Of a stretch of DNA of 64,000 nucleotides, positions 7,594-15,256 are shown in pieces. Source of the stretch: Fibrobacter succinogenes (lineage in GTDB: Bacteria; Fibrobacterota; Fibrobacteria; Fibrobacterales; Fibrobacteraceae); NCBI GenBank assembly GCA_902794535.1, contig CADBHQ010000004.1, forward strand, positions 124,001 to 188,000, given 5' to 3'. Numbering within the stretch: the first letter of the stretch is position 1; every line of letters begins with the position of its first letter. Both the position numbers and the translations under genes were made by a program. The notes under the pieces are model-generated. The model was not told where the DNA came from, did no database searches, and saw nothing but the letters and a program-made list of their open reading frames with translations.

Positions 7594-8979
7594 TTATCCG
7601 CATCTTGTTTTACTTAAGTCGCTACCTATGTAGTCGGGGTAGTCGTTGTCAAAGCAGGCGGCGCAGTAGTTTTCGCCTTCACCGGTACATTCCTTCATGC
7701 CTTCGACGCTCAGGTAGCCGAGGCTTTCGACGCCGAGCATCTTGGCGATTTCGGGGGGCGTCATGGAACTTGCGGCAAGTTCGCCTTGGCTCGGGAAATC
7801 CATACCGAAGAAGCACGGGTGTGCGACCGGAGGCGATGCAATGCGGATGTGCACTTCTAAGGCGCCGGCATCGCGCAGCATCTTGGATAGAATCTTGAGC
7901 GTGGTGCCGCGCACAATGGAGTCTTCTACGACGCAGACGCGCTTGTTCTTGAGCACGCCTTCGATGGGGTTGAACTTGAGTTTGACTTTCTGTTCGCGAA
8001 CGTTCTGCGTGGGGTCAATGAAGGTTCGGCCCACGTAGTGGTTACGGAGCAGGCCGATTTCGAAGCGGATACCGCTCGCCTGGGCGTAGCCGAGCGCAGC
8101 GGTAGTGGCGCTGTCGGGCACCGAGATCACGATGTCGGCATCCACCGGGCATTCCTTGGCGAGCTGCTTGCCCATTTTGCGGCGGACCTTGTCGCAGCTC
8201 TGTTCGAAAATCTTGGAATCGGGGCGGCTAAAGTAGATGTATTCGAAAATGCAGTGGGCGAGGCGATCCTTTTGCACGAAGCGTTCGGAATGCAGCCCGT
8301 TCTTGGTGATGGTCAGGAATTCGCCGGCCTGGATGTCGCGAATGTAGTGGGCGCCGAGCAAGTCGAAGGCGCAAGTTTCGCTGGCGACGCACCAGGCTTT
8401 TCCCATGCGGGCAAGCGACAGTGGGCGGAATCCGAATCCGTCGCGGGCGACATACATGGTGTCTTTGCTAATGAATACGAGGCAGAAACTGCCGGTAAAT
8501 TTCGTGACGGCCTTCTTGATGGCATCGCCCAGGTCATCGGCCTGGGTGCGTGCGATTTCATGCAGAAGAATTTCGGAATCGGATGTCGTCTGAAAAATAT
8601 GGCCGTCGGCTTCCATTTCGGCACGGAGCTCGGCGGCGTTAGTGATGTTTCCGTTGTGGGCGACTGCAATCTGGCCCCATTTGCAACTCACCAAAATCGG
8701 CTGCGCGTTGGCAAGCGTTGAGGCGCCTGTGGTGCTGTAACGCACGTGGCCAATGCCTGCAAAGCCGTCAAATTCGTTGATGTCGTGTTCTCGGAGAAGG
8801 GTCGATACAAGTCCCATTGACTTGCGGACGCGAATCTTGTCTCCGTCGGTGACCGCGAATCCGGCACTTTCCTGCCCGCGGTGTTGCAGGGCGTAAAGCC
8901 CCATGGTAATATTCCTTACGACAGTGTCGCCATTGTAAATGCCGATCACGCCGCATTCTTCGTGCAATTCGTCGAGCAT
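7594..8979 (-). CDS. purF: Amidophosphoribosyltransferase
   Basis: A 461-residue enzyme for the first committed step of purine synthesis (PRPP + glutamine to phosphoribosylamine). The N-terminus MLDELHEE precedes Cys9 (CGVIGIYNG), so this is the self-processing propeptide type; Cys9 becomes the Ntn nucleophile. QHRGQESAGF and HNGNITN belong to the glutaminase domain. VCVVEDSIVRGTTLK is the PRPP loop. Cysteines in RLAHCIFEY, VAHPCFFG and YCAACF match the 4Fe-4S ligands of the Bacillus-type enzyme, suggesting oxygen sensitivity, in keeping with an anaerobe. It is monocistronic here, with a hairpin-rich leader upstream. Confidence 0.95.
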   Translation of the reverse strand: MLDELHEECGVIGIYNGDTVVRNITMGLYALQHRGQESAGFAVTDGDKIRVRKSMGLVSTLLREHDINEFDGFAGIGHVRYSTTGASTLANAQPILVSCKWGQIAVAHNGNITNAAELRAEMEADGHIFQTTSDSEILLHEIARTQADDLGDAIKKAVTKFTGSFCLVFISKDTMYVARDGFGFRPLSLARMGKAWCVASETCAFDLLGAHYIRDIQAGEFLTITKNGLHSERFVQKDRLAHCIFEYIYFSRPDSKIFEQSCDKVRRKMGKQLAKECPVDADIVISVPDSATTAALGYAQASGIRFEIGLLRNHYVGRTFIDPTQNVREQKVKLKFNPIEGVLKNKRVCVVEDSIVRGTTLKILSKMLRDAGALEVHIRIASPPVAHPCFFGMDFPSQGELAASSMTPPEIAKMLGVESLGYLSVEGMKECTGEGENYCAACFDNDYPDYIGSDLSKTRCG

Positions 8980-9027
8980 AACGCCTCTTTGAAATGTATG
9001 TTCCCCCTACCTCGAAGGTCACAGCCC

Positions 9028-9064
9028 ACCCGGACGGGTGCAAGCAAGGGAACGGCCGCCCTTG
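9028..9064. repeat. Double-hairpin element in the purF leader
   Basis: ACCCGGACGGGT (9028-9039) is an inverted repeat, followed by CAAGGG...CCCTTG (9045-9064). The joining segment TGCAAGCA is also found in a similar double hairpin at 13705-13741. It lies 50-85 bases upstream of the purF start on the minus strand. Function unknown; no known riboswitch class is recognised. Confidence 0.45.
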
Positions 9065-9120
9065 TTAAGCAAAAAATGTGCCATTTTGGCGATTTTGGCT
9101 CAAAAACGGCAAATTCCTAA

Positions 9121-9160
9121 ATAAAAAGAAGAAAGGTTTTACAATGAGTGTAAAACCTTT
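9121..9160 (-). terminator. Rho-independent terminator of the beta-helix/peptide operon
   Basis: Read on the minus strand, a perfect 12-bp stem (AAAGGTTTTACA against TGTAAAACCTTT, loop CTCAT) is followed by CTTCTTTTTAT. It ends the transcript that runs through the 47-residue peptide gene. Confidence 0.75.
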
Positions 9161-9191
9161 ATGTAAAATTTACGTTTTGTGTAAAACTAGA

Positions 9192-9335
9192 CTATGCCAT
9201 GTCCGTTTTGTCTGATGGGGAATCAAGTCCAGAAAGTGGACCTGCATAACTTGCTTGCAACAAGTTGGCCTGGTTCTTGAGCTTGATTTCTTTCAACTCG
9301 GGGGCTAAATAGCTTTTTTTCTGTTCTTTGTTCAT
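9192..9335 (-). CDS. 47-residue peptide of unknown function
   Basis: A short gene translating to MNKEQKKSYLAPELKEIKLK followed by NQANLLQASYAGPLSGLDSP and SDKTDMA. AAGGAG lies six bases upstream of the ATG and overlaps the TAA stop of the secreted protein before it, so the two are translationally linked; a strong terminator follows 30 bases later. The basic N-terminal half with a Y-x-x-P-E-L pattern and a Gly/Ser/Asp-rich, cysteine-free tail resembles the general build of leader-plus-core small peptides seen in Bacteroidetes and Fibrobacteres, but I recognise no family. No signal peptide or membrane helix. Confidence 0.7.
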   Translation of the reverse strand: MNKEQKKSYLAPELKEIKLKNQANLLQASYAGPLSGLDSPSDKTDMA

Positions 9336-9345
9336 GGAGTTCTCC

Positions 9346-11121
9346 TTATTTCTTTAAGACTTTTTTGCCGTAGTAAGCGCCGCGGGCCTGGTGCGTGCCA
9401 TTCAGCTTGCGGCCCTTAAGATCGTAGTCGCGGTTCATCTTGAATTCGCTGGAACGAGTATTGATGCTCCCGATAGCTGTCGTATGTTCGTTGCCGTTGG
9501 TACTTTCGACAATGACCACGTCCATGGTGGCAGGGCGATTCTTTTCCTTGAGTTCTGGAGTGAAAATATCTCTTGTGAATATGAATGCACGGAAGGGGGC
9601 GAGTGTGGCTCCGGCACCGACTTTGACAAACTGGCCGGCAGTTTTAAAATCTTCAGTGACTTGATCGTTGAACCCGTAAATATTGTCACTAATAAGATGC
9701 TCTGGTGTAAATTCCATGAATTCATCGCTGGCAAGAATAAACCAGATTCCTCTACCGATTGCAGGGGTGAGTGTTTTAGGTGTTTCAGCTATATCTACGG
9801 CGCCTTTAATTACGAGGGTTTCAGATTCCATCTGTATGAGGTACGGTCTATAAGCTTCGGTTTTTACTTGGCTGATGTCTTCGGATCCATCTTTTAAGTT
9901 TTTAACTTGAACTTCCAATTTTCCGTTGACTTCTTCGACTCCCTGGAAATCGTAGATGTTCTTGACTCCGCTCAGTTGATTCAGGTTGACTGCGAAGGGG
10001 AGCATGATTGTGGAGTATCCATTTGCCGAAAGAGGAAACTTTCTTTCGAAAACGACGGAGTCTACGTGTTTCTCTTCGACGTCGCCGACGGATCCGTAGT
10101 AGTCGCCGTCGATGAATGCGATTGTTTTTCCGTCTTCGGTGATGTATCGGATGGCGGGATAATCTTTTTTCATCATGAGCGTGTTGTTGTAGGCGTAAAG
10201 TTGGTAGCCAGTTGGCTCTGCTGTGACATGTCTGAATATCTTATTAGCAATGGCGTCATTGGTGATGTATTCCGATTGTCCGGAAAGAGCGATCTTGGGA
10301 TTTTTGTCTGTCAAGGGCTCTGCAATGTTTACGTTGATGAGGGCTTTATCTTTTAATTCGCCTACAATATTGATTTTCTTTCCGTTAGAGAGAACCAGCG
10401 CGTTGTAATCGGGAAAATATGGAGTGCCAGAAATATTGATGTCTTCAAAAGCTTCTACAGCATAGTTTGAGTTAGTATTGAATGATCCTCCTGCAAGAGT
10501 CACTTTGGATCCTTCTTTTGCGACTATACCTCTGTTGTTTCCGTTGACAGATCCGCTGAATACTTCAACTTTTGAGCCGGAATGAGCGGTTATACCTGTA
10601 CCATAGGAATAAACACTCCCCCCATCTATTTGAAGGGACCCGTGTAAGTCGATGGCCAGATTTTCCTCCGTAACATTGATTATTCCTGATAGCAGGAAGG
10701 CACTGCCGTTATCATTAACGAGAATCGCAGGGATGCCGGTATTAATGTTGAAATCTCCTGCTATTATGCCTCTATTGTTCTCGCTCTTGTTGCTGTCTTC
10801 GATGATAAGTGTCCTATCGACACGGAAAATCAATGCTTTTTCTGTAACAAAAAGATTATCTAAATTACGTGATAGCCTGTAGCCGTTGAGATCTAGGCGA
10901 ATGGTTGCTCCGATGTGAAGGCATCTTGTCAATTTTACGTCTTGGGTTAATATGTAGTCTGTGTTTTTTTGTAGTGACCAACAGCCGTCAAAGGTAGAAC
11001 GATGTTCAAAATCGTCTTCGCTGGAAACTTTCACCGTTTCGATCGGTTCTATCGGGGGGTCTAGGGCGAATGCTCCAAGGGGTAAAAACAGTAATGTCAG
11101 GATTAACTTTGTGATTTTCAT
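9346..11121 (-). CDS. Secreted beta-helix-like protein with type IX-like C-terminal tail
   Basis: 591 residues. A signal peptide (MKITKLILTLLFLPLGAFA) is followed at about residues 80-260 by short repeated strands with Gly/Asn turns (GSKVEVFSGSVNGNNRGI, GSKVTLAGGSFNTNSNYA), the pattern of a right-handed parallel beta-helix. The C-terminus DYDLKGRKLNGTHQ...GAYYGKKVLKK resembles sorting tails of type IX-secreted proteins (YDLQGRK...GVYI form). AAGGAGG precedes the ATG. Function unknown; a surface or secreted carbohydrate-associated role is inference. The 47-residue peptide gene is immediately downstream in the same transcript. Confidence 0.75.
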   Translation of the reverse strand: MKITKLILTLLFLPLGAFALDPPIEPIETVKVSSEDDFEHRSTFDGCWSLQKNTDYILTQDVKLTRCLHIGATIRLDLNGYRLSRNLDNLFVTEKALIFRVDRTLIIEDSNKSENNRGIIAGDFNINTGIPAILVNDNGSAFLLSGIINVTEENLAIDLHGSLQIDGGSVYSYGTGITAHSGSKVEVFSGSVNGNNRGIVAKEGSKVTLAGGSFNTNSNYAVEAFEDINISGTPYFPDYNALVLSNGKKINIVGELKDKALINVNIAEPLTDKNPKIALSGQSEYITNDAIANKIFRHVTAEPTGYQLYAYNNTLMMKKDYPAIRYITEDGKTIAFIDGDYYGSVGDVEEKHVDSVVFERKFPLSANGYSTIMLPFAVNLNQLSGVKNIYDFQGVEEVNGKLEVQVKNLKDGSEDISQVKTEAYRPYLIQMESETLVIKGAVDIAETPKTLTPAIGRGIWFILASDEFMEFTPEHLISDNIYGFNDQVTEDFKTAGQFVKVGAGATLAPFRAFIFTRDIFTPELKEKNRPATMDVVIVESTNGNEHTTAIGSINTRSSEFKMNRDYDLKGRKLNGTHQARGAYYGKKVLKK

Positions 11122-11225
11122 ATTTCCTCCTTAAAATAATGAAATACGGGTAAAAGTTACAAAAAACTTACCGTTTTGGTTTTGGATAAAGTACTTTTTT
11201 TGATTTTTTTAGAGTAAGGAGGCTT

Positions 11226-12119
11226 TTAACAGCTCACGACGAGGGCGATAAGGCCTGCGAACATGGCGATTTTCACCAGTTTTTGAGCGTTTCGGTAGTT
11301 ACGCTTGTTTGCAAAAACGAGAATCGCGATGACGGCGGGAGTAAAGGCGATTCCGGTGATAATCAAGAAGAGCATGGGGTAGTAACCCTGCGCGACAGGC
11401 AGCGGTAAAATGGCCCAGGTGAAAAGGCAAATGAGGCCGGCGAGGCGCCTTGCGGTGGGGGCGCCTGCAATCAGCGGGAACGTCATGATGCCTGCCTTGA
11501 GGTCGCCAGTTTCGTCTTCCAGGTCCTTGTAGATTTCGCGGGCGGTCGTGAGGAGTATTGCGAACAGCATCGCGGGGTAGAGAAGTCCAATTTTGTTCGA
11601 AATACCAAGCGCCGATTCGATGGATCCCTTGAGTCCCGTGGGGTAGAACAGGCAGAGAATCAGGGGAGTCGCGCAAAGGAAGGCGACCGTCATGTTCTTT
11701 AAAAGCGGGATGTGCTTAAGCCACTTGTTGTAGGCGACCAGAAGCGCGCTGAGTAGCACAAAGAAAATGCAAGCCGTGAAGTTCGTCTTGGTCATCAGGC
11801 TGTCGGCAAGGCCCGCTACAATCGTGAGCATAAGAAGAATAATCCACGCCCTCCGCGCCGCCACCACTGAAACCTTTCCGCTCACCAGCGGACGCTCCGG
11901 GCGATTCAGACGGTCGCTATCCAAGTCCCAAATGTCGTTCTGGATGTTCGCAAAGGCAATCGCAAATGCAAAACCGAGCGCCTGCAAAACAAGCGGCAAC
12001 CATTCGATACCGCCCGTCGTTGTGGGCAACGCCGAAAGCAGGTAGTAGCCGATCACAAGCGTGACCATTGCAATCACGATGTTCACCGGCCGGGACATTT
12101 TAACGAGGGCTAGAAGCAT
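11226..12119 (-). CDS. UbiA-family prenyltransferase
   Basis: A polytopic membrane protein with about eight hydrophobic helices. The two Asp-rich, Mg-diphosphate-binding motifs of the family are visible as NDIWDLDSDRLNRPERPL and REIYKDLEDETGDLKAG. The second motif with GDLKAGIMTFP resembles the geranylgeranylglyceryl phosphate or (homo)gentisate-type branch rather than UbiA proper; the acceptor cannot be decided. I prefer ATG 12119, which follows TATATT by six bases and suits a leaderless transcript; an upstream ATG at 12176 would add 19 residues. Length from 12119 is 297 residues, normal for the family. Confidence 0.8.
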   Translation of the reverse strand: MLLALVKMSRPVNIVIAMVTLVIGYYLLSALPTTTGGIEWLPLVLQALGFAFAIAFANIQNDIWDLDSDRLNRPERPLVSGKVSVVAARRAWIILLMLTIVAGLADSLMTKTNFTACIFFVLLSALLVAYNKWLKHIPLLKNMTVAFLCATPLILCLFYPTGLKGSIESALGISNKIGLLYPAMLFAILLTTAREIYKDLEDETGDLKAGIMTFPLIAGAPTARRLAGLICLFTWAILPLPVAQGYYPMLFLIITGIAFTPAVIAILVFANKRNYRNAQKLVKIAMFAGLIALVVSC

Positions 12120-12125
12120 GCCGTG

Positions 12126-12131
12126 AATATA
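12126..12131 (-). promoter_or_regulatory. TATATT hexamer six bases before the UbiA-family start
   Basis: TATATT-CACGGC-ATG on the minus strand. With this spacing transcription would begin at or next to the A of the ATG (leaderless). One of a recurring set in this window. Confidence 0.4.
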
Positions 12132-12201
12132 GAAATATTTTAAATGGTCTATATAGCCACACGGATGGGGAATCACTAACGTGATTCCTGTTTTAATAAT
12201 T

Positions 12202-12207
12202 TAAATT
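12202..12207 (+). promoter_or_regulatory. TAAATT hexamer six bases before the FISUMP lipoprotein start
   Basis: TAAATT-TGGAAT-ATG; no Shine-Dalgarno sequence is visible. Candidate -10 element of a leaderless transcript. Confidence 0.35.
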
Positions 12208-12213
12208 TGGAAT

Positions 12214-13260
12214 ATGAAGTTTTTTGCGCTATTGATTGTTGCGGTTTTGTTTGTCGCTTGTGGCGATGAATCTAGCAGTTCTGCGCCTGCACCGGACCTG
12301 AGTGAAGAATCGTCTTCTTCTGTTGAAAAGACAAACGAATCTAGTTCCTCGGTAAAGCCTACTTCTAGCGAAGACAAACGGTCTTCATCCTCCGTCAAAA
12401 AAGAAGATTCTAGCAGCAGCGCTGAGAAGGCTTCTTCTTCCAGTGTAACGCCGAAGTCCAGCAGTGAAGAAGTGAAACTGTCTTCATCAAGTGTTGTGGC
12501 TTCGAGCAGTAGTGTAAAGTCTTCCTCCAGCGTCTCACCGAAGTCAAGTAGTAGCAAGCAGAATCCCTGGGGAACAGATAATGAATGGAGTCCGTTTAAT
12601 TGCAAGGCTTTTGGTGGTTGTCTTGAATTTACAGATAAAAGGAACAATCGCACGTATAAATACTTGGAGTTTAAAGGTAACGATACTTTGGGTAACTCAG
12701 CGACGATTCATGCGATGGTGGAAAACTTGAACATTGGTGAAATGATCGGTCGCAGGCAAAATCAGGAAGATGACACGAAAATTGAACGCTACTGCTACGA
12801 TGGCGATACGCTCAATTGTCATTATTATGGCGGCCTGTATCAATGGGCAGAAATGATGCAGTTGCCGTTCGAATGCAATACCAAGAGTTGCGCTGATTTA
12901 ATCAAGCCTAATCACCAAGGCATTTGTCCTGACGGTTGGCGTTTGCTGACATATAATGACTACTATATTGTTGTGCATAGTAATGGTAATCAAGATGGTG
13001 TAAAAGGAACTCGATCTACCTTTGGTTTTGGAGGCAGCAACGATACTGGGTTTAGCCTTGTTGGGGCAGGGTATCTTTGGGACTATAAATTTAAAAATTT
13101 AAATGAAACAACTTACTGGCATTATCCAGAAGAAGCTCGAAGGCTTGATTCTGAGACAATGTCTTTTATGGGGTATCAGAACAGAACATCGACTGCGATA
13201 AGTGATCAAGATTCTTATAAGACCCATGGTCTATCTGTCCGTTGTGTGATGGTTGAATAA
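12214..13260 (+). CDS. FISUMP-domain lipoprotein with Ser-rich linker
   Basis: 348 residues. A lipoprotein signal peptide ends at the lipobox FVAC (Cys16). A Ser/Glu/Lys linker with repeated SSSS runs spans about residues 18-115, a design common in Fibrobacter surface proteins. The rest is a Fibrobacter succinogenes major paralogous (FISUMP, TIGR02145) domain: YCYDGDTLNCHYYGGLYQWA, GICPDGWRLLT and the terminal GLSVRCVMVE. Cysteine-rich, probably disulfide-bonded and displayed on the cell surface. The domain's biochemical role is unknown. The nearest relative in the window is the lipoprotein at 18298. Confidence 0.9.
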   Translation: MKFFALLIVAVLFVACGDESSSSAPAPDLSEESSSSVEKTNESSSSVKPTSSEDKRSSSSVKKEDSSSSAEKASSSSVTPKSSSEEVKLSSSSVVASSSSVKSSSSVSPKSSSSKQNPWGTDNEWSPFNCKAFGGCLEFTDKRNNRTYKYLEFKGNDTLGNSATIHAMVENLNIGEMIGRRQNQEDDTKIERYCYDGDTLNCHYYGGLYQWAEMMQLPFECNTKSCADLIKPNHQGICPDGWRLLTYNDYYIVVHSNGNQDGVKGTRSTFGFGGSNDTGFSLVGAGYLWDYKFKNLNETTYWHYPEEARRLDSETMSFMGYQNRTSTAISDQDSYKTHGLSVRCVMVE

Positions 13261-13306
13261 CCATCTCTTTCAAACTGTAAAATTTTAAATAAAAAATCAA
13301 AAACTA

Positions 13307-13326
13307 GGCATTCTATATGGAATGCC
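13307..13326. repeat. Inverted repeat (hairpin)
   Basis: GGCATTC-TATATG-GAATGCC. It is not followed by a T-run on the plus strand; it precedes the small frame at 13340. Confidence 0.5.
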
Positions 13327-13339
13327 ATTGGGAGTTATT

Positions 13340-13459
13340 ATGTCCAAGAAAAGCGACGGCGAAAGCCTGGCCGCTAAGCGAACATTCGTCGGGCGAAGCC
13401 CGAGGCCATGTGAGCGTGCGGAGCAGGCTGAGCCGGAGCGTTTTTTTTTTCGGACATGA
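13340..13459 (+). CDS. Doubtful 39-residue open frame in the repeat region
   Basis: ATG with GGGAG five bases upstream; the translation begins MSKKSDGESLAAKRTFVGRS and continues with Arg/Glu/Pro-rich sequence ending PERFFFRT. The Phe codons come from the run of ten T, and the first 39-base repeat supplies most of the middle. It resembles no family I know. It may be a by-product of the repeat rather than a gene; a change in the T-run length would join it to the next open frame (MPISIGMTRAG). Confidence 0.25.
   Translation: MSKKSDGESLAAKRTFVGRSPRPCERAEQAEPERFFFRT
13378..13416. repeat. 39-base direct repeat, copy 1
   Basis: GCGAACATTCGTCGGGCGAA followed by GCCCGAGGCCATGTGAGCG. It contains the hairpin TCGGGC-GAA-GCCCGA. 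Copy 2 is at 13575. Confidence 0.85.
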
Positions 13460-13574
13460 AAAGCTGATGCCGATTTCCATCGGCATGACGCGGGCGGGGA
13501 AAGGAGATGCCGCATCAAGTGCTGCAAGACAACCGGAAATGAATGCCCTAAGGCGGAAGAAGATAAGTCGTCGA

Positions 13575-13613
13575 GCGAACATTCGTCGGCCGAAGGCCGA
13601 GGCCATGTGAGCG
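13575..13613. repeat. 39-base direct repeat, copy 2
   Basis: Identical to copy 1 except for two bases: the hairpin here is TCGGCC-GAA-GGCCGA. The two differences are complementary, so pairing is kept. Confidence 0.85.
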
Positions 13614-13704
13614 AGGCGAACTTAGCTCTGGAGCCGTGGGCATTTGTAGCCCAGGGCGTTACGGGCGCGGCGATTGAGCGCCCGTTCGAGGGGGTGCTGG
13701 AAGA

Positions 13705-13745
13705 CCCGGCACGGGGCTGCAAGCAGGGGGAGGCGTCCCCCTTTT
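13705..13745 (+). terminator. Double hairpin with terminator-like end
   Basis: CCCGG-CA-CGGGG is followed by TGCAAGCA and then GGGGGA-GGCG-TCCCCC-TTTTG. The second hairpin and T-run look like an intrinsic terminator just before the promoter of the 91-residue gene. The layout parallels 9028-9064. Confidence 0.5.
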
Positions 13746-13750
13746 GTTGC

Positions 13751-13756
13751 TATATT
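13751..13756 (+). promoter_or_regulatory. TATATT hexamer six bases before the 91-residue gene
   Basis: TATATT-TGCGGT-ATG(13763). It supports 13763 as the start and fits a leaderless transcript. Confidence 0.4.
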
Positions 13757-13762
13757 TGCGGT

Positions 13763-14038
13763 ATGCCGTTTTTTACCAAAAGCAATCTTGTGGACTTGCG
13801 GGCGGAAGCCGAGCAACTTTCGATTTGCGTGGAGCATTTTCTGTATGCGTCCGAGCGCGTAGTCGAGGGCGACTACAAAACGAAGGGATTTTACGACAAC
13901 TGTATCGAAAAATGTAATGGAAGACTCAAGGCGATTCATTTTTTGATGGAGTCCATTCGTCAGGATAGGCCTGTTTCGGAAGACGAACTCCAGGAATCGC
14001 TTCCGGATTTTTTAAATTGCAAGAAAGATGCTAAATAA
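13763..14038 (+). CDS. 91-residue helical protein of unknown function
   Basis: Begins MPFFTKSNLVDLRAEAEQLS and continues with amphipathic helices (EHFLYASERVVEGDY, CNGRLKAIHFLMESIRQD) ending in FLNCKKDAK. No domain is recognised. The frame stays open upstream into the repeat region, but the ATG at 13763 is the sensible start: upstream sequence is repeat-derived and a TATATT hexamer lies six bases before it. It overlaps the start of rsgA by 11 bases, so the two are likely co-transcribed and coupled. Confidence 0.65.
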   Translation: MPFFTKSNLVDLRAEAEQLSICVEHFLYASERVVEGDYKTKGFYDNCIEKCNGRLKAIHFLMESIRQDRPVSEDELQESLPDFLNCKKDAK

Positions 14039-15251
14039 CGAATTCGATGACGAACCGGAACCGCTCCGTCGCGTAAAGCCGACCCGCCGCGATCACCGCA
14101 GCAGGCGTATTGACGTGATGCGTGAATTGGAATCGGGCGTGGTAGACGAGCGCCCGGTCAAGGAGCGTTTCAGTCGCGAATTCAAGAATCCCCGTATCAA
14201 GAAAATCAAGGACCCGCTCGAAAAGATCGACGAGAAGGATTGCGTAGAAGGACTTGTTGTTGAGGTCCATCGAAGAACATGCGAGGTGAGATTGGATTCG
14301 TTCACTTCGGCAGGCTCGGTGAACATCGCTCAGGGTGAAACCCTTCCTACTTCCTACTGCCTACCGTCTACTGTCACGGCCATGTACCGTGCGACGACTT
14401 CGAAGGCGCTGGGGGAATTCCCGGCGGTGGGTGACCGCGTGCTTTTGGGGCAGGTGAACGAAGACGAAGATTCTGGCGAAGGCGTTGGCTCGCAGAAGTA
14501 TTGCGTGGTGCGTGTGCTCCCGCGAAAGAGCGAACTCAAGCGCCCCGGCCCCCGCGATAGCTTTAGGCGTAAACTCACTCTGGCGGCAAACATTGACCAG
14601 GTGGTGATTGTCGCGAGCGTGACGCAGCCGGAATTCAACTACGGATTTATGGACCGCTTCTTGCTGGCGGCAAACCTGAACAACCTGCCGTTCGTGCTGG
14701 TGCTGACTAAGATGGACCTGCTGCCGAATGGTGAAGCCGACCTGAACGACGATATCCGCGACTTCATGAGTATTGTGGACAAGGTGATTCCCGTGAGCGT
14801 GAAGACGGGTGTGGGCCTGGAGCGCCTGCGCGAGGAACTCCTGGGCAAGTCGTCTGTGTTCAGCGGGCAGAGCGGCGTGGGCAAGTCGACGCTGGTGAAT
14901 GCCTTGGTGCCGGGTGCGGAACTTGAAACGGGTGCCGTGCGTGAACGCGACGGAAAGGGTAGGCATACGACGACTTCTTCGAGCCTGTTCGATTTCCCGG
15001 GTGGCGGCTACGTGATCGATACGCCGGGCATTAGAAGCATTGGCCTTGCCGACGGTGACGATGATATGGACGGCGAGACCTTGGCGAAGATTTTCCCGGG
15101 ATTTTTCGAGGGTGACTTGTTTACTTGCAAGTACAGCAACTGCAAGCACCTGAAGGAACCGGGCTGTTCTGTGCGCGCGGCGGTGGAATCGGGCAAGCTT
15201 TCGCGGGCCCGCTATGCGAGTTATTTGAGAATTTTGAATTCTAGGAACTAG
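14028..15251 (+). CDS. rsgA: Ribosome small-subunit GTPase RsgA
   Basis: 407 residues, longer than the usual ~300-350. A basic N-terminal extension of about 75 residues precedes the OB-fold. The GTPase domain is circularly permuted as expected: G4 LTKMD comes before G1 SGQSGVGKST, then G3 DTPGI. The C-terminal zinc motif is CKYSNCKHLKEPGC. RsgA checks late 30S assembly. The OB-fold holds an unusual insert LPTSYCLPSTV encoded by a heptanucleotide tract (14344-14378). The catalytic core is intact, so the insert appears tolerated. It overlaps the gene before it by 11 bases. Confidence 0.93.
   Translation: MLNNEFDDEPEPLRRVKPTRRDHRSRRIDVMRELESGVVDERPVKERFSREFKNPRIKKIKDPLEKIDEKDCVEGLVVEVHRRTCEVRLDSFTSAGSVNIAQGETLPTSYCLPSTVTAMYRATTSKALGEFPAVGDRVLLGQVNEDEDSGEGVGSQKYCVVRVLPRKSELKRPGPRDSFRRKLTLAANIDQVVIVASVTQPEFNYGFMDRFLLAANLNNLPFVLVLTKMDLLPNGEADLNDDIRDFMSIVDKVIPVSVKTGVGLERLREELLGKSSVFSGQSGVGKSTLVNALVPGAELETGAVRERDGKGRHTTTSSSLFDFPGGGYVIDTPGIRSIGLADGDDDMDGETLAKIFPGFFEGDLFTCKYSNCKHLKEPGCSVRAAVESGKLSRARYASYLRILNSRN
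14344..14378. repeat. Heptanucleotide tract inside rsgA (GTAGACG family, minus orientation)
   Basis: Five units: TTCCTAC, TTCCTAC, TGCCTAC, CGTCTAC, TGTCACG. The reverse complements GTAGACG and GTAGGCA match the tracts at 6438 and 43228. It is read in frame within the RsgA OB-fold. Confidence 0.8.
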
Positions 15252-15256
15252 GTTTG

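Larger units (their letters stand above)
13261..13762. other. Repeat- and hairpin-rich region without a convincing gene
   Basis: About 500 bases lie between the FISUMP gene and the 91-residue gene. In order they hold an AT-rich stretch, a GGCATTC/GAATGCC hairpin (13307-13326), two 39-base direct repeats (13378, 13575), a run of ten T (13441-13450), and a GC-rich double hairpin (13705-13745). Short open frames cross it on both strands, but their translations are Arg/Pro/Ala-rich repeat peptides and no conserved domain is seen. The best candidate is a 39-codon frame listed separately. Confidence 0.7.

Noticed and set aside
13378..13613. CRISPR array
   Set aside because: Only two repeat copies 197 bases apart, with internal hairpin differences and no spacers of regular length; no cas genes nearby.
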